Source: Mermis nigrescens (Eukaryota; Nematoda; Enoplea; Mermithida; Mermithidae). From it: a stretch of DNA of 64,000 bases. Below are positions 22,390 through 32,699 of the stretch, piece by piece. The stretch's first letter is position 1, and every line of letters begins with the position of its first letter. Position numbers and translations under genes: made by a program. Under the pieces are notes generated by a model. The model was not told the DNA's origin, did no database searches, and was given only the letters and a program-made list of their open reading frames with translations. Location of the stretch: contig JAVLUZ010000150.1 of assembly GCA_036768485.1 (NCBI GenBank), forward strand, positions 248,001 through 312,000, given 5' to 3'.

Positions 22390-23027
22390 TTATTTCAGGG
22401 CAGTATCCATAAACAATATATCACTCATTGTTATCGAAATTTCCTTCATAGTAGGCAAATGCACCTTGACAAACCGCCTGTACTGATTTATTCGTTCAAG
22501 TGTCTTTAACCTGTCAATGAAGATCGCCTTGTTGGGCGCGATGTGCTCTATCTGCAATGCTTTTAACCGTAGACCATCATAATTCAGCGATGACAGCACT
22601 TCCAATTCATGTCCTTCAATGTCTAGTACTATGTAATCTATATCTGTTGTCCTATTTATGCCAATAACAACGATTGAAGATGGAAGCACCATACCTTACT
22701 TTCTGGCTGCGATCCAAGGAATTTGAACACATATTTATTTATGAATCCTTGATGATTTGTTACAGTGCTGGATAGACCACGTGGAAATAAAGAAACCTGA
22801 ACAGGCTTTAGATCGCCATGCAAGCAACATTTAGCTAACCACGATTTCCGTTTTTTAGAAACCAATTGCCCAAATTGCTTTGGATTGGGCTCTATCAGCA
22901 AGCCAGTCCAATTGAAATATTTTTCGAGGTAGAGCGTGTTAGAAGTAAATTCACTATCGAAAGCTCCACTTTCGATGAAAAAGCCATTTGCCTTCTTGTT
23001 TGTTGGTAACAGATTGATTATAAGTCT
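22390..23027 (-). pseudogene. Star-like gene exon 2: FkbM-type domain with one-base frameshift
   Basis: The first frame reads NKKANGFFIESGAFDSE, SNTLYLEKYFNWTGLLIEPN and KVWCFHLQSLLLA, then hits TAA at 22656-22658. The next frame takes over at the same spot with INRTTDIDYIVLDIEGHE and runs to a stop at 22390. Relatives read straight through this joint (LLL, a few residues, TT.DY..LDIEG), so a single A is missing around 22658. The motifs on both sides are intact and no other stop is seen, so the lesion is recent or is a sequence error. Confidence 0.65.
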
Positions 23028-26000
23028 CTCAAGTGAAGCGGTAATCAGAGCAAAGGAATGCATATTAGTAGTATAGTCCGGCACCGTGGAGGGCAAGACT
23101 GTAGGATAGACTGTGTTATAACAGGCGATGATGTAAGAATCTGCACCTTGCATTATCTCAGGGTGCAACGTTAAAAAGGCGGTGCGTGGGTGTAGGCAGC
23201 AGGCAGCAACGCGCGTATGCGTGTGCGCATAATAAAATGCATGCATTGCGTGAGTGATACGATTGTGTCCCGGGTGACCGACAGTCCCGAGTGACCGACA
23301 GTCCCGGGTGACCGACAGTCCCGGGTGACCGACAGTCCCGGGTGACCGACAAATGGTTTTAAGAATAGATCTGTCAATCAAAATTCCCGTCTGGCCGACA
23401 GTCCCGGGTGACCGGCTATACCGGGTGGCCGACTGTACCGGGTGGCCGACAGTCCCGGGTGACCGACAAGTGGTATAATAATAAAATTGTCATGAAAATT
23501 CCTGACTAATGATTTCGGAAAATTAATGCCTTTTCAAGTAGGTACGTATTTATGCACATAAATAGTTTTACCAATGCAATAACATTGCTCATATGAATTC
23601 ATAGCAAATTTAGAACATTAAGGATTTAGTAAAAAAAGGCCTATTATTTACATTTCGTAATATTTTAGTGCTATCCTACTTAAACTTATTGTGGCTGCAA
23701 AATTACAGCTACATATTTGTGTAACTTCAGTGCGGCGAAAGTGCCATCAAATGATTTACTCGCCATTTAACTAAAAAGAGAGGCGTAGCCAAGAATTTTG
23801 TGCAGCCAGTTTCTCAGTTTTCGAAAATACTGTGCAACGCTTCATTTAAAAATGTTTATTTTGACAAAAAAGGATTAAGTATCCGCTCGATTCAAAATGC
23901 AAATGAGGTTTTATTTTTAGAATTTTTTGATTCTGGAAACGCGATTTATTGCTTTTGCATTCCATAGGATTGTTGTGACTGAACTTGGCGCATGTCTTAA
24001 CTTGGCGCATGTCTGAATTTGGCGCATGACTGAACTTGGCGCATTGTCGCATGTTGGCGCATGTGACTTGTCTTACCTTGGCGCCTGTCTATACTTGGCG
24101 CATGTCTAAACTTGGCGCATGTCTAAACTTGGCGCATGTCTTGATTCGGAGACCCGTTGGGCTTGGTATATGTAAATAACCTCCATTTTCCGAAGGAGTC
24201 TGCATTAAAACCTTGTGAATTCTGGGGAATCAAACAAAAAGTGTTTTTGAGCCTTTTGTGAGTTGAAAACGATGGCTATGCGTTAAATCCACCGCTTCTG
24301 CGCGCTTTGGATAATGCTTTTTCTTGAACACAAAATTTTAGAGAATTCCTGAAATATAAATAAAACGCGATCAAATTGATGAATTATGGTCAGATATTGA
24401 TAAAATGGCGCGAAACGCCGAAAACATGACACTTTGAGCCGGAAACATGACCAAAAAATGCTCGACAGCAAAACACTTACCCTACAATTTCTGTTAAAGA
24501 TAACGAATTCTGTGGGGGGTTTAAACAAATTCTGCTAGTTGAAAACATATTTTGGCAAATTCGCCATAGCAGCATTTTTAAGGCCATTTTTCGACCTTTG
24601 AAAGCAATCTTGCACCCCGGAATTTTCTTGCTGCCCACATATGGTCCTGAGCATAGATGGGCAAGGTACAGCTGACCAGGGATGGGTGAAATCCGGGAAC
24701 CGTAATGCAGTAAATTGTAGTCTTATTTTCGGCGCAATGTTATTTTTGCACAGGTACAAAGATAGCACCGTAATTTATTTGTTTTGTAAATGTGAAATTG
24801 ATTGGATTTTCGATCGTTAATAACAGAGTTTAGATAATACCTAGGTTTCCTATATCTTATTAATGCAATAATTGTGTAAATGTGGCGCGATGCGTCAAAA
24901 ATTTTGATATTTCACATCGTGTTTGACAGGATTTGTATTTTTTTCACACTAAGCTAAAATATGTCGTGCAGCACATTTCTTTCCCTCAAAATTACCTAAC
25001 AGTACCTGATTTTTCAAAATCTTAGGTAGGAGTGATACTCCCCTCTCAACGCTACCCCTATGCCCACGTGTAGCCCTGCGTGCTATAAAAGTAGAAAGAT
25101 TGGCCAAATTAATTTTCTGGATGGTTCACGACGACCGATTTCGCTTGAAAAAAAACGATAAATATCCAACAAAATAAATAAAATTGAATTAAAATATGAC
25201 ATAATTTGATTTTATTCACATTAAAAAGTTCTCATTTATTTTATCGACATCAGAACAATTTTATGCAGTTGGTCGACCTTTCTGGACCATCAGCCTTCCT
25301 GAACACTGAATGCACTCTTCTTACAGCGTTGGTCGGCCCTCCTTCTCAATATAGGTACCAAAAGAATGGTTCGAAAAGATTTTACATCAGAAAAACGATG
25401 TTTCTGATATGTTCCTGAAAGTTCCGTGTGTGCATGCATAGCGAATTTTTCCGTATAAATGGGAGCGTTCTCTTGACTTTTCCGAAAACTGTTATACAAT
25501 AGGTCGAAATATTTACCTTACATGTTCAAACTGAAGTTTTCCAGCGTTTTGCATCATATACTTTTATTTTAAATCGCGCAGAATTTTTTTTAAATCTACT
25601 AGATTTTTGCTGATTCTGTGTAGAAAATGATTAAATTCGTCTGATTTTAGCAAAAAAAAGTAAATAGAACGGCATTTCCATTTCGAATTTTCATGCGCAA
25701 ACATAGATATGCGCCAAATTCAGACATGCGCCAAGTTCATACATGCGCCAAGTTCAGACATGCGCCAAGTTCAGTCACAATAACAAAAGGCGCCAAGTTT
25801 AGACATGCGCCAAGTTAAGATAGGCGCCAAGTTTAGATGGGCGCTAAGTTCAGTTCATACTAAGAAAACAAAAGGCGCCAAATTTAGACGGGCGCCAAGT
25901 TCAGGCATGCGCCAAGTTAAGACATGCGCCAAGTTAAGATCGAACGTTCCATAGCGCATGTGAAACTACGCTGTGGGCCGAATTTAACGCGCGCAAAAAT

Positions 26001-29000
26001 ATGAGTAATTCAAGATCTTAAAGACGACTGGACAAAAATGAATATTTGATATTTGATACAAAATTGTTAGTAAATATGCACATTTAATTAGTTTATGTAC
26101 AATACTATATGTACATGTAATAAGTTTATATTCACATTCATGCCAGTGCAAACTTTATTGCTATTCTAAGAGAATGAAAAAATTACGTATTTCGATTTTG
26201 AAAAATATCTATCCATAGTGATAGTCACACATGGGCGTGGGGGTTTTGGGGTATGCACCCCCAGAAATCAAAATACCCCCAGAATTCAAATTTTGAAAAT
26301 TTTGTTGCTTTTTTAGCGATTTTTTGATGCCATTGGATAGTGCTTGATGAGAAACGTCGAAAAATGGTGTTTTTTCGCCATACGACCACTTTTAAGACCA
26401 TTTTTCTGACCTTTGAAAATTTTTTCACCCCCCCCCAGAATTTCGGTGCTGCCCACCTATGGTGATAGTACAACCGGGTCATTTGGAAATTTTCATGACA
26501 TCTATCGATCACCCGGTACAGTGTCGGCCACTTGGGACTTTCGGCCAACCTGTACAGTCGGCCGCCCAGGACTGTCGGCCACCCGGTACAGTCGGCCACC
26601 CGGGACTGTCGGCCATTCGAAACAGTCGGCCATTAGGTACTGTCGGTCACTCGGGAATTTTTAGATCGACAGATCTATTTTTATACTATTTGTCAGTGAC
26701 TCCGGGACTGTCGGTCACCTGGGACTGTCGGTCACCCGGGACGTTACCGAGTGATACAGGCATGACTGATGATGGAATGATAGGCGGTTCAAATCCGCCA
26801 GCGCACAATTCCTTGTTTGCCTATAAATATGAGAAGTTTTGCTCAAAATTCGTTCTTGAAAGATGGCGTCACTGGAGAGCTCACATTTCATATTTTATTC
26901 TGCAACTGACTGGAAAGGTCAGTGAGCGCTTTATAACAAATCAAGATGTACAGAGCATGGGCTCCTTTTTCTGGCAACTAATATATGACGAATATAAAGA
27001 GGAAAGGAGATCCACAGACAAGCTAGAGGCATTCTGGCAGTTCGCACAAGGTGTTAAACACTATGGACCCGAAAAATATTCGGACATATTATAGCAATGA
27101 ACCTTGCTCACACTGGGTTGCATATTGACAATATGAGAGTGCTAATATTTTGAAGATTATGAATGATCACCCCTTAAGCATGTCAAAAACTATATCAGTG
27201 AAAATGTATTTGCTTATACATACAATAATATGCAGGTACAGAGATTTTCTCAAAAGCATGTGGGCATATGTGTATTGACTTTCTATTTTGGTGTTGTCAA
27301 GGCGTTTCTTTCTAAAATAATATGTTATCTAAGTCAAGTGAAAAAATTATAAATATATTGATTAATTTAACTTGAAAACATGATCCTAAACTATTCTACC
27401 TCATTACTGAGTAATTCCGACTCATCAAACACTGCCGCCAGCTTTATAAATAGGCTGCCTGCCTAGGCAAAATATGCTAAATGGCGAATGGGATGTTGGA
27501 CATGCTGAAATCATTTATGACAACACGTGGTACAATGTGAATAGCAGTCAAAACATGTTACACTTCTTTGATGTTGGTAATATCCTAAGAGTTAAGATGC
27601 TTATTCCCCAAGCCAAATATCAGTACATTTCTAATCTTTTTGACACAATAAGTAATGCTATAAAAGAGCAGGTTTTACAGGAAACGATGACTATATACTT
27701 CACACATTAGCTTTAACTATAATGAAAATGTAAAATTTTGTAATCTTATAGTAAACATAGAGCATGTTCAGGACATAAGGCTAACAAAGAATTTGACTAT
27801 GTGCTAGGTTTTAAGAAAGGCAGCTTATTACTATCAATTACACACATAAGAAGAACAATTTGTCTAACTACCCAATATTCTCCGAATATGCTAGGTGGAA
27901 TGCATAATTTTTTCATATATTGCGACATAGTTGCACCTGAAATTGTAGGTAACGTGTTTTCATCTTTATTGAAGGTTTTTCAACATCGAAGGGAATTATA
28001 CAGATATTGTAAATCATTTATATATTAGCCCTCATTATATCCTGGTTCGGAACAAATAGTTCAATACCATAGAAATTGATGTTAAAACCAACTAACATGA
28101 AATGGTTCCAGTTTAGTTTGGAAAAACGATTGTAAAACTGCATTTCAAGCGCCTATAAATACTACTAAAACACATATTTTCATAATTAAAAAGAATTCTA
28201 TTAATCTGCTGTTTCTTACATGCAATAAGTGCAGATGGCTTTATTTACCAAAAGCAGTCCAAAGCATTCTGAAAGGACTAACAACGTTTGAAAATGTCTT
28301 AAGAAATGTGCGATCAGTCTTTTAAAGATAGTTGTGATTATCGAGTATCTAATCAGGAAATTTATTGCAAGTTTTTAAAATTTAGAATTGATAAAATTTA
28401 ATCCTATTTGTGAAAACTGTTTAAAAATTTACGAAAATTTCAATGGTATGAAAGTAGAAAGGAGTGCCTATAGAATGAAGTAAAATGCAGGCATAAAGAA
28501 GATTTGAGCACCATATCTCATGAGCTCCTCTTTGCCTCTATTAGTAACGCCAACAATTTCATATGCTGTTCAATTTATAATAGAAGAAATTGTGCGCTGA
28601 CGGATTTGAACCGCCTATTATTCCATCATCAGGCCTGCAGCATTCGCGCAACATGCACGCATCTTATTAAGCACTAACGTTAGGGTGCAGATTTGTTACG
28701 TCATCGCCTATGTTAATAACAATCTATGATACAGTGATGCCTTCCAGGGTGCCTACCGGCCTATACTAATCATCTTCGACGACAAAGCGTTTACCATAGA
28801 TTTAGATTATTGCAGCAAGGCCATTTTTTGACCTTTGAAAAATCTTGCACCCTCCCCTACACAATTTTCTTGCTGCCCACATATGGCAGCGACCAATGTC
28901 TGGGTGGGCGTCTGGGAGGTATAAAGCTGGCTCCAAAAAACGCCAAATATTCAATTATTGAGGGTTCCATCGGGGTCTGGGGGTCTAAACCCCTAAACCA

Positions 29001-31429
29001 ATCCCTGCCCTACTTCACGCCCATCCGTAGTTTTACTCCAGCTAAATTCTCTGCAGTTTATAACCCCTTCTTTACGTAATTCATTTGTTGGGTCACTTTG
29101 ACCGCATCATTTTTTCCTGTTTATTAGCAAGATGCACGTCATACATGTTTAGCAACAAATTTTCTTGAGACCCTCTCAGCTTTGATTACCCGGTACCTTC
29201 ATTACAGATTCCATGCTGAGATAAGAACCGTTGAGTATTTTTTACATATTGAATTATTTTTCTATCATTTTAAATTAAATTTTTCGACTCATCAAAATTG
29301 CGCCATATTTTAACGTTAACTGCGGTTTAATTTTATTCCATATAATTAATTTAATTTAATTATTTGAGTAATTTAGCCAAAATTAAGATTATGTAATATT
29401 CTGCGCATTTATTTTAATTAGATGGTTTTTCTGATTCCTGTTTTTTTTCCTAAAAAAACGTATTAATTTAATGCACGTTGTTGCATATGTACATTTCTAA
29501 TGCACATTATTGCATAATGCGAAAATGTCGAATTAGCAACAGATGAATCTGCATTGTGTGAAAACTCAATTCAGTTCCTGTCTCATTTAAATTACAGCAC
29601 TTGTAAAGTTTTGCGCAGAATTGCATAATCAAGTCAGATCGATATAGTATCCACCAGATATGCACTTATGTAGAGGGAGTTGGGGCCTAGAAAACCCCAG
29701 AATTGAAAAGATGAAATTTTCCGGGGAAAATGAAGTAAAATGGAGATCAAAAATGGTGAAAATCAAAAATTTTCTTCAAAAGTGCTTGAAATCAATCAGA
29801 TTGTGGGAAAACGTAGTTTTAAGGCTATACTTGTTAACTAATTTTTGAAGTCATTTAGGCCCAATAAGGCTCACTAAATGGAGGCACGTAGCTCTGGGAG
29901 AAATGGGAGGGGTCCGACTCCCCAAAATTCGGAAGAATATGACCTTTTAAACGTTATTTTGTGCTATTTGTGGCCTTTTTTGGGCTTAGTCCCCCAAAAT
30001 TGGTGTTGGTCCCCCCAAAATAGGACGGCCAGCTACGTGCCTGACTAAATGACATCCCCCGCCCACTATGCCGACCCGGCTGACCCCGTTAGATCGGCCA
30101 TGCTTTGCATCTATAGTCACTGCCACACATGAGTGTGGGGGTTCTGGAGGGGTTAAAGGAGGGTCTGGCCGCACCCCAAGAATTTGAAAGCCCTTCTGAA
30201 TCGATAGACCCCTGGATTTGAATTTTGGATGCTATATATTTTAACAAATGGTTTTTCTTAGCAAATTAAACTTATGATGTAATACTTATAGTCTGTTTCA
30301 TTTAACTTTGCGGTTTTCTTTTGAATTTCATCCGCATGATACTAAGCCACGCAAGTGGTTTAAACTTTTGATCCAGTGATGCGGGTTGGCAATATCAAGC
30401 GTCTCACCTTAACTTGATACACTGTAGGATATCACGACTATACTGTAAGTTTGAACCACTTTTGTAGAAACTTTAAATTTTTTCAAAAAGCTTATAGTCA
30501 AATGAAACGGACTATAATGAAAATGTAACTCCTAATATTTTAGGAAATGCTGTCGTAATTTTATGGATGCTAGAATGCTAGAAGTTTCTCCTCTGGCACA
30601 GCTTATCTAGAAAACTGTTATAAATAGTTATAAATATCAAAGCTGATTAATCTGATGCACTTAGAATTATTAGTGAAAATCTTAAATGACACCACATCGT
30701 GCGTGAGAGCAGAAAAAACTTGGGGTCCCTATGCATAGGTGGGCACTGGGCAGTACCAGAATTCTATAGGGTGTACATATGATTTTTCAAAGATCGAAAA
30801 ATGGTTTTAATAATGGTAGTATGACGAACAAACACCATTTTCAACGTTTCTCATCGAGCACTATCGATTAACATCTAAAAAAAATTGCTAAAAAACAAAA
30901 AAAATTCCTAAAATTGAATTCTGGGGGAGAAGTGGTTTGGTTTCTCGGGGGGAGTATGCGAACTTCTAGGGGGTGCATACTCCCAACACTCCCACGTTTG
31001 TCCGATGGGGTAAAACCGCCAAAAATAGCACCCCAAATTCAATTCTGGGGCCTAGCAATTCTTGAGGGTCTTTTAGATTCTGGTGGTCCAGATTCTACCT
31101 CCACGCCAATGTGTTAAATTATGTAGATAGGTACCTTCATGGGCCCAACCCATTACATTAGAGCTCCGTAGGTTATACGGCACGATCCTCGCTGAGGGCT
31201 GGAACAGATAATGCTGTCGTATATGACTTATTAATCTTTCGTCATTCCATTGCCATTCCGCGATATATTCATCATTAAAAGTAATAAGCGTTATTTCTTG
31301 CTGGTCATTGTTGAGAGAAAATATTTTATCCAAGTCGATGTACATCGTGGCAAGCAGAATAATGAGACTAATTAACATAAGTTTTTCAAATTGATCAGCG
31401 TGTATTTTGAATCTTAAATTCCACCGCAT
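22390..31429 (-). CDS. Star-like / FkbM methyltransferase-fold protein (two exons, frameshifted)
   Basis: Two blocks on the minus strand have the two halves expected of Star-like proteins, in the right order. Exon 1 (about 31429-31157) gives a type II signal anchor and the family's DERLISHIRQHYL...PYNL segment. Exon 2 (about 23027-22390) gives GFFIESGAFD, SNTLYLEK, WTGLLIEPNP and DYIVLDIEGHE, the FkbM fold with its acidic motifs. Star in Drosophila is a secretory-pathway membrane protein that helps move EGF-like ligands; methyl transfer has not been shown there. Two phase-compatible splice pairs exist: 31157 to 23027 and 31135 to 23098. The second acceptor lies inside an inserted Polinton end, so I prefer the first. 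Exon 2 has a one-base deletion near 22658. The gene may be a pseudogene, or this may be an assembly error. Linking the two exons is inference. Confidence 0.55.
23261..23505 (+). repeat. Left outer arm, 17-bp tandem repeats
   Basis: About nine copies of CCCGGGTGACCGACAGT or variants ending GGCCGAC, with a single spacer carrying AGATCTGTCAAT. The same spacer occurs inverted in the right arm, so the arms were copied as a unit. Confidence 0.8.
23981..24146 (+). repeat. Left inner arm, TTGGCGCATGT repeats
   Basis: About eight or nine copies of (A)ACTTGGCGCATGTCT, spaced 17-20 bases. The inverted partner lies at 25709-25940. Confidence 0.8.
24540..24648 (-). mobile_element. MITE family A fragment in foldback core
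   Basis: Only the TGGGCAGCA half remains: GCCATTTTTCGACCTTTG, TTGCACCCCGGAATTTTC, TTGCTGCCCACATATG. Confidence 0.65.
25709..25940 (-). repeat. Right inner arm, GCGCCAAGTT repeats
   Basis: About ten copies of ATGCGCCAAGTTCAGAC and variants (GGCGCCAAGTTTAG), the reverse complement of the left inner arm. Confidence 0.8.
26226..26461 (-). mobile_element. MITE family A copy in foldback element
   Basis: Reverse copy, complete, flanked by perfect GTGATAGT (26218-26225, 26462-26469). It sits between the right inner and outer arms. Confidence 0.85.
26475..26748 (-). repeat. Right outer arm, inverted 17-bp repeats
   Basis: Tandem GGGACTGTCGGCCACCC / GGTCACCCGGGACTGTC units, inverted relative to the left outer arm, including the shared spacer with CGACAGATCTA. 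Ends at the 9-bp target duplication. Confidence 0.8.
26820..27094 (+). CDS. Unrecognised open frame inside the Polinton remnant
   Basis: About 90 codons, right inside the left TIR. It is rich in aromatic and charged residues (KFVLERWRHWRAHISYFILQ, WQLIYDEYKEER) and ends HYGPEKYSDIL. It has more real-protein character than the surrounding AT-rich DNA, but I recognise no domain. It may be a relic of a Polinton gene or a chance frame. Confidence 0.25.
27474..28028 (+). pseudogene. Polinton penton-like capsid gene remnants (broken)
   Basis: Two open stretches (27474-27710 and 27801-28028) in different frames, with further similarity to about 28090, resemble the C-terminal two thirds of the penton-like protein encoded by Polintons/adintovirus-like elements. 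They show the characteristic 'tyrosine, Cys-Asp-Ile-Val' strand, the 'VGNV' turn and the later Pro-His-Tyr segment. Stops and frameshifts separate them, so no product is expected. Family assignment is from memory of conserved motifs. Confidence 0.55.
28812..28886 (-). mobile_element. MITE family A fragment
   Basis: The TGGGCAGCA end only, from GGCCATTTTTTGACC to TTGCTGCCCACATATG. Confidence 0.65.
29683..29850 (+). repeat. Repeat family F copy
   Basis: TTGGGGCCTAGAAAACCCC and AATTTTCTTCAAAAGTGCTTG as in the other two copies. Confidence 0.5.
29881..30043 (+). mobile_element. MITE family D copy
   Basis: 163 bp with perfect flanks ACTAAATG (29873-29880, 30044-30051). Ends GAGGCACGTAGC and GCTACGTGCCTG. 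Confidence 0.85.
30290..30515. mobile_element. MITE family G copy
   Basis: TATAGTCTGTTTCATTTAAC at the left and ATGAAACGGACTATA at the right form inverted repeats; TA on both sides would suit a Tc1/mariner type. Confidence 0.55.
30735..31000 (+). mobile_element. MITE family A copy, diverged
   Basis: Forward copy from GCATAGGTGGGCACTGGGCAG to CACTCCCACGTTTG, with small insertions throughout. No clear duplication. Confidence 0.65.
31157..31429 (-). CDS. Star-like gene exon 1: signal anchor and juxtamembrane part
   Basis: ATG at 31429, preceded by aaaggaggaaac. Residues 1-16 are polar and basic (MRWNLRFKIHAD), and residues about 17-32 are a hydrophobic anchor (LMLISLIILLATMYI). A luminal part follows: NDERLISHIRQHYL and VPYNLRSSN. 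The ISHIRQHYL...PYNL layout is typical of Star-like proteins just before the methyltransferase fold. The donor is GTAATG after AAT (phase 0); an alternative is GTACCT, ending the exon at 31135. Confidence 0.6.
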
Positions 31430-31487
31430 GTTTCCTCCTTTAACCGTGATGTTTTTGAAGTCATCGGTTACATGACAGATCGCCGCT

Positions 31488-31504
31488 CTAGCTTATAAGT
31501 AAAG
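31488..31504 (-). promoter_or_regulatory. Possible TATA element upstream of Star-like exon 1
   Basis: On the minus strand ACTTATAAGC lies about 65 bases before the ATG at 31429. The position suits a TATA box with a short 5' UTR. In AT-rich DNA this is weak evidence. Confidence 0.25.
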
Positions 31505-31660
31505 TATACTTGCTTCGAATACGCTGACAATTATGAGTTTAGTTTTGAGCGCTTTTCATGCTCTTTTAAAATATGTACCGAAGTTATTTCAATTGGAAAT
31601 TATTTTTCAATGATTAATGATTTAATAACTACTAAAATGCATAGTCACCTTATGGACATC

Positions 31661-31880
31661 ACACGTGGGCCTTAAGGTTCGGGAAGTATGCACTCCGCAG
31701 AAAGCCAATTACCCCCGCAGAAACCAAAATACCCCACCCCCCAGAATACAATGTTTGACAATTTTTTCCGTTTTTTTTAAATGGTGTTTTTCGCCATACC
31801 ACCATTTTAAGGACCATTTTTTGACCTTTAAAAAATTTTTGCATCTCCTTCCCCCGAATTTTGATGCTGCCTACATATGG
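31661..31880 (-). mobile_element. MITE family A copy upstream of Star-like gene
   Basis: Reverse copy flanked by TGGACATC (31653-31660, 31881-31888), missing the CGAGCACTATCC block. It lies about 230 bases upstream of the exon 1 start codon. Confidence 0.8.
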
Positions 31881-32699
31881 TGGACATCCATGCAAAACGA
31901 AGAAAAATTAGATTTTGAGGCTAGACAAAGTTCTAGACACAGAGTTGAGAAAGATCAGAAAAATTATGATAAACTGATATGCTAGAACGTCATTTATGGT
32001 GAACAGAGGGTTAATTAAACATTCATATGACTTCAGAATTAGACGGGTTAAGATATGATTTTAGAAATGTAGAGCATACTATAACCGGATGTCTTTTATA
32101 TAGTGGCTTTGAAAATGTTACCCTTTTGAATCAGCAATAAACTAGGTCAACATTAGACAAAACGTTGCTGGCACTACATACAACAGACCTTTACAAGTAA
32201 GTAATATTATGAATAAGAATTTCAACCGGGTTTTTAAAAGTTCCAAAGTGTTCTTGTTTGTACGATGAATACAGATTAAATCTGATAAGAAAGGCAGAAA
32301 TAGGCCGTTTTCACAGTCGCATTCAGTGATAGTCAAAGGCATGGTCAATTTGAAAAATGTGTGTTATTGCGAAATTTAGTTGAATTAGTGAGAAATTAAG
32401 AAAAAAATATGCTATTAGAATTACATACAAAAACTTGTCAAAAGAAAATTCTATATGTATAATATGCAGCTCGTGAAGTGTTTTAATGATAATACAGTTT
32501 AGCGGGTAAAACTCATTACATAGAGTTCGAAAAATTCTCAATAGGCAACGCGTGAAGCTTTCCCGCTTAGATTTTTCAACGACAACATCAATGAAATCCT
32601 AAATCTATCAATTAAAATTTACATGTATCCAGTTAAAAAAAGTTAAAATTCAATTACCTAAAAATATTCATCTTTTTGCAGAGTTTATGCAGTCAGATG

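Larger units (their letters stand above)
23261..26748. mobile_element. Foldback-like element with two nested pairs of tandem-repeat arms
   Basis: 3,488 bp flanked by a perfect 9-bp duplication, GAGTGATAC, at 23252-23260 and 26749-26757. The outer arms (23261-23505 and about 26475-26748) are inverted copies built from a 17-bp unit, CCCGGGTGACCGACAGT. The inner arms (23981-24146 and 25709-25940) are inverted arrays of a second unit, ACTTGGCGCATGTCTAA. The core (24147-25708) has no convincing gene. Long arms made of short tandem repeats plus a 9-bp duplication are the marks of foldback elements, which are thought to be Mutator-related. A MITE sits between the right inner and outer arms, and a truncated one lies in the core. 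Confidence 0.75.
23070..28775. mobile_element. Decayed Polinton/Maverick-like element with interrupted TIRs
   Basis: The left end (23070-23260, continued at 26758-26812) and the right end (28583-28775, reverse complement) are homologous inverted repeats. Both start AGTATAG and CCGG; both hold GGCGATGA and AATCTGCACC; both run through TGATGATGGAAT to GGCGGTTCAAATCCG and CAGCGCACAAT. The AG start is the Polinton convention. Between them on the plus strand are remnants of a Polinton penton-like protein. The left arm is split by the 3.49-kb foldback-like element; without it the Polinton is only about 2.2 kb, so most genes (polymerase B, integrase, ATPase, major capsid) are gone. No clear 6-bp target duplication was found. 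Confidence 0.6.

Noticed and set aside
23100..23381. Upstream extension of the Star-like frame through SVTRDCRSPGTVGHPG-type repeats
   Set aside because: It translates the foldback element's 17-bp tandem repeat and the Polinton arm; periodic peptide produced by repeat length, not a real N-terminus.
23261..26748. CRISPR array
   Set aside because: Units are 17 bp without unique spacers, occur in inverted pairs and sit in a eukaryotic transposon.
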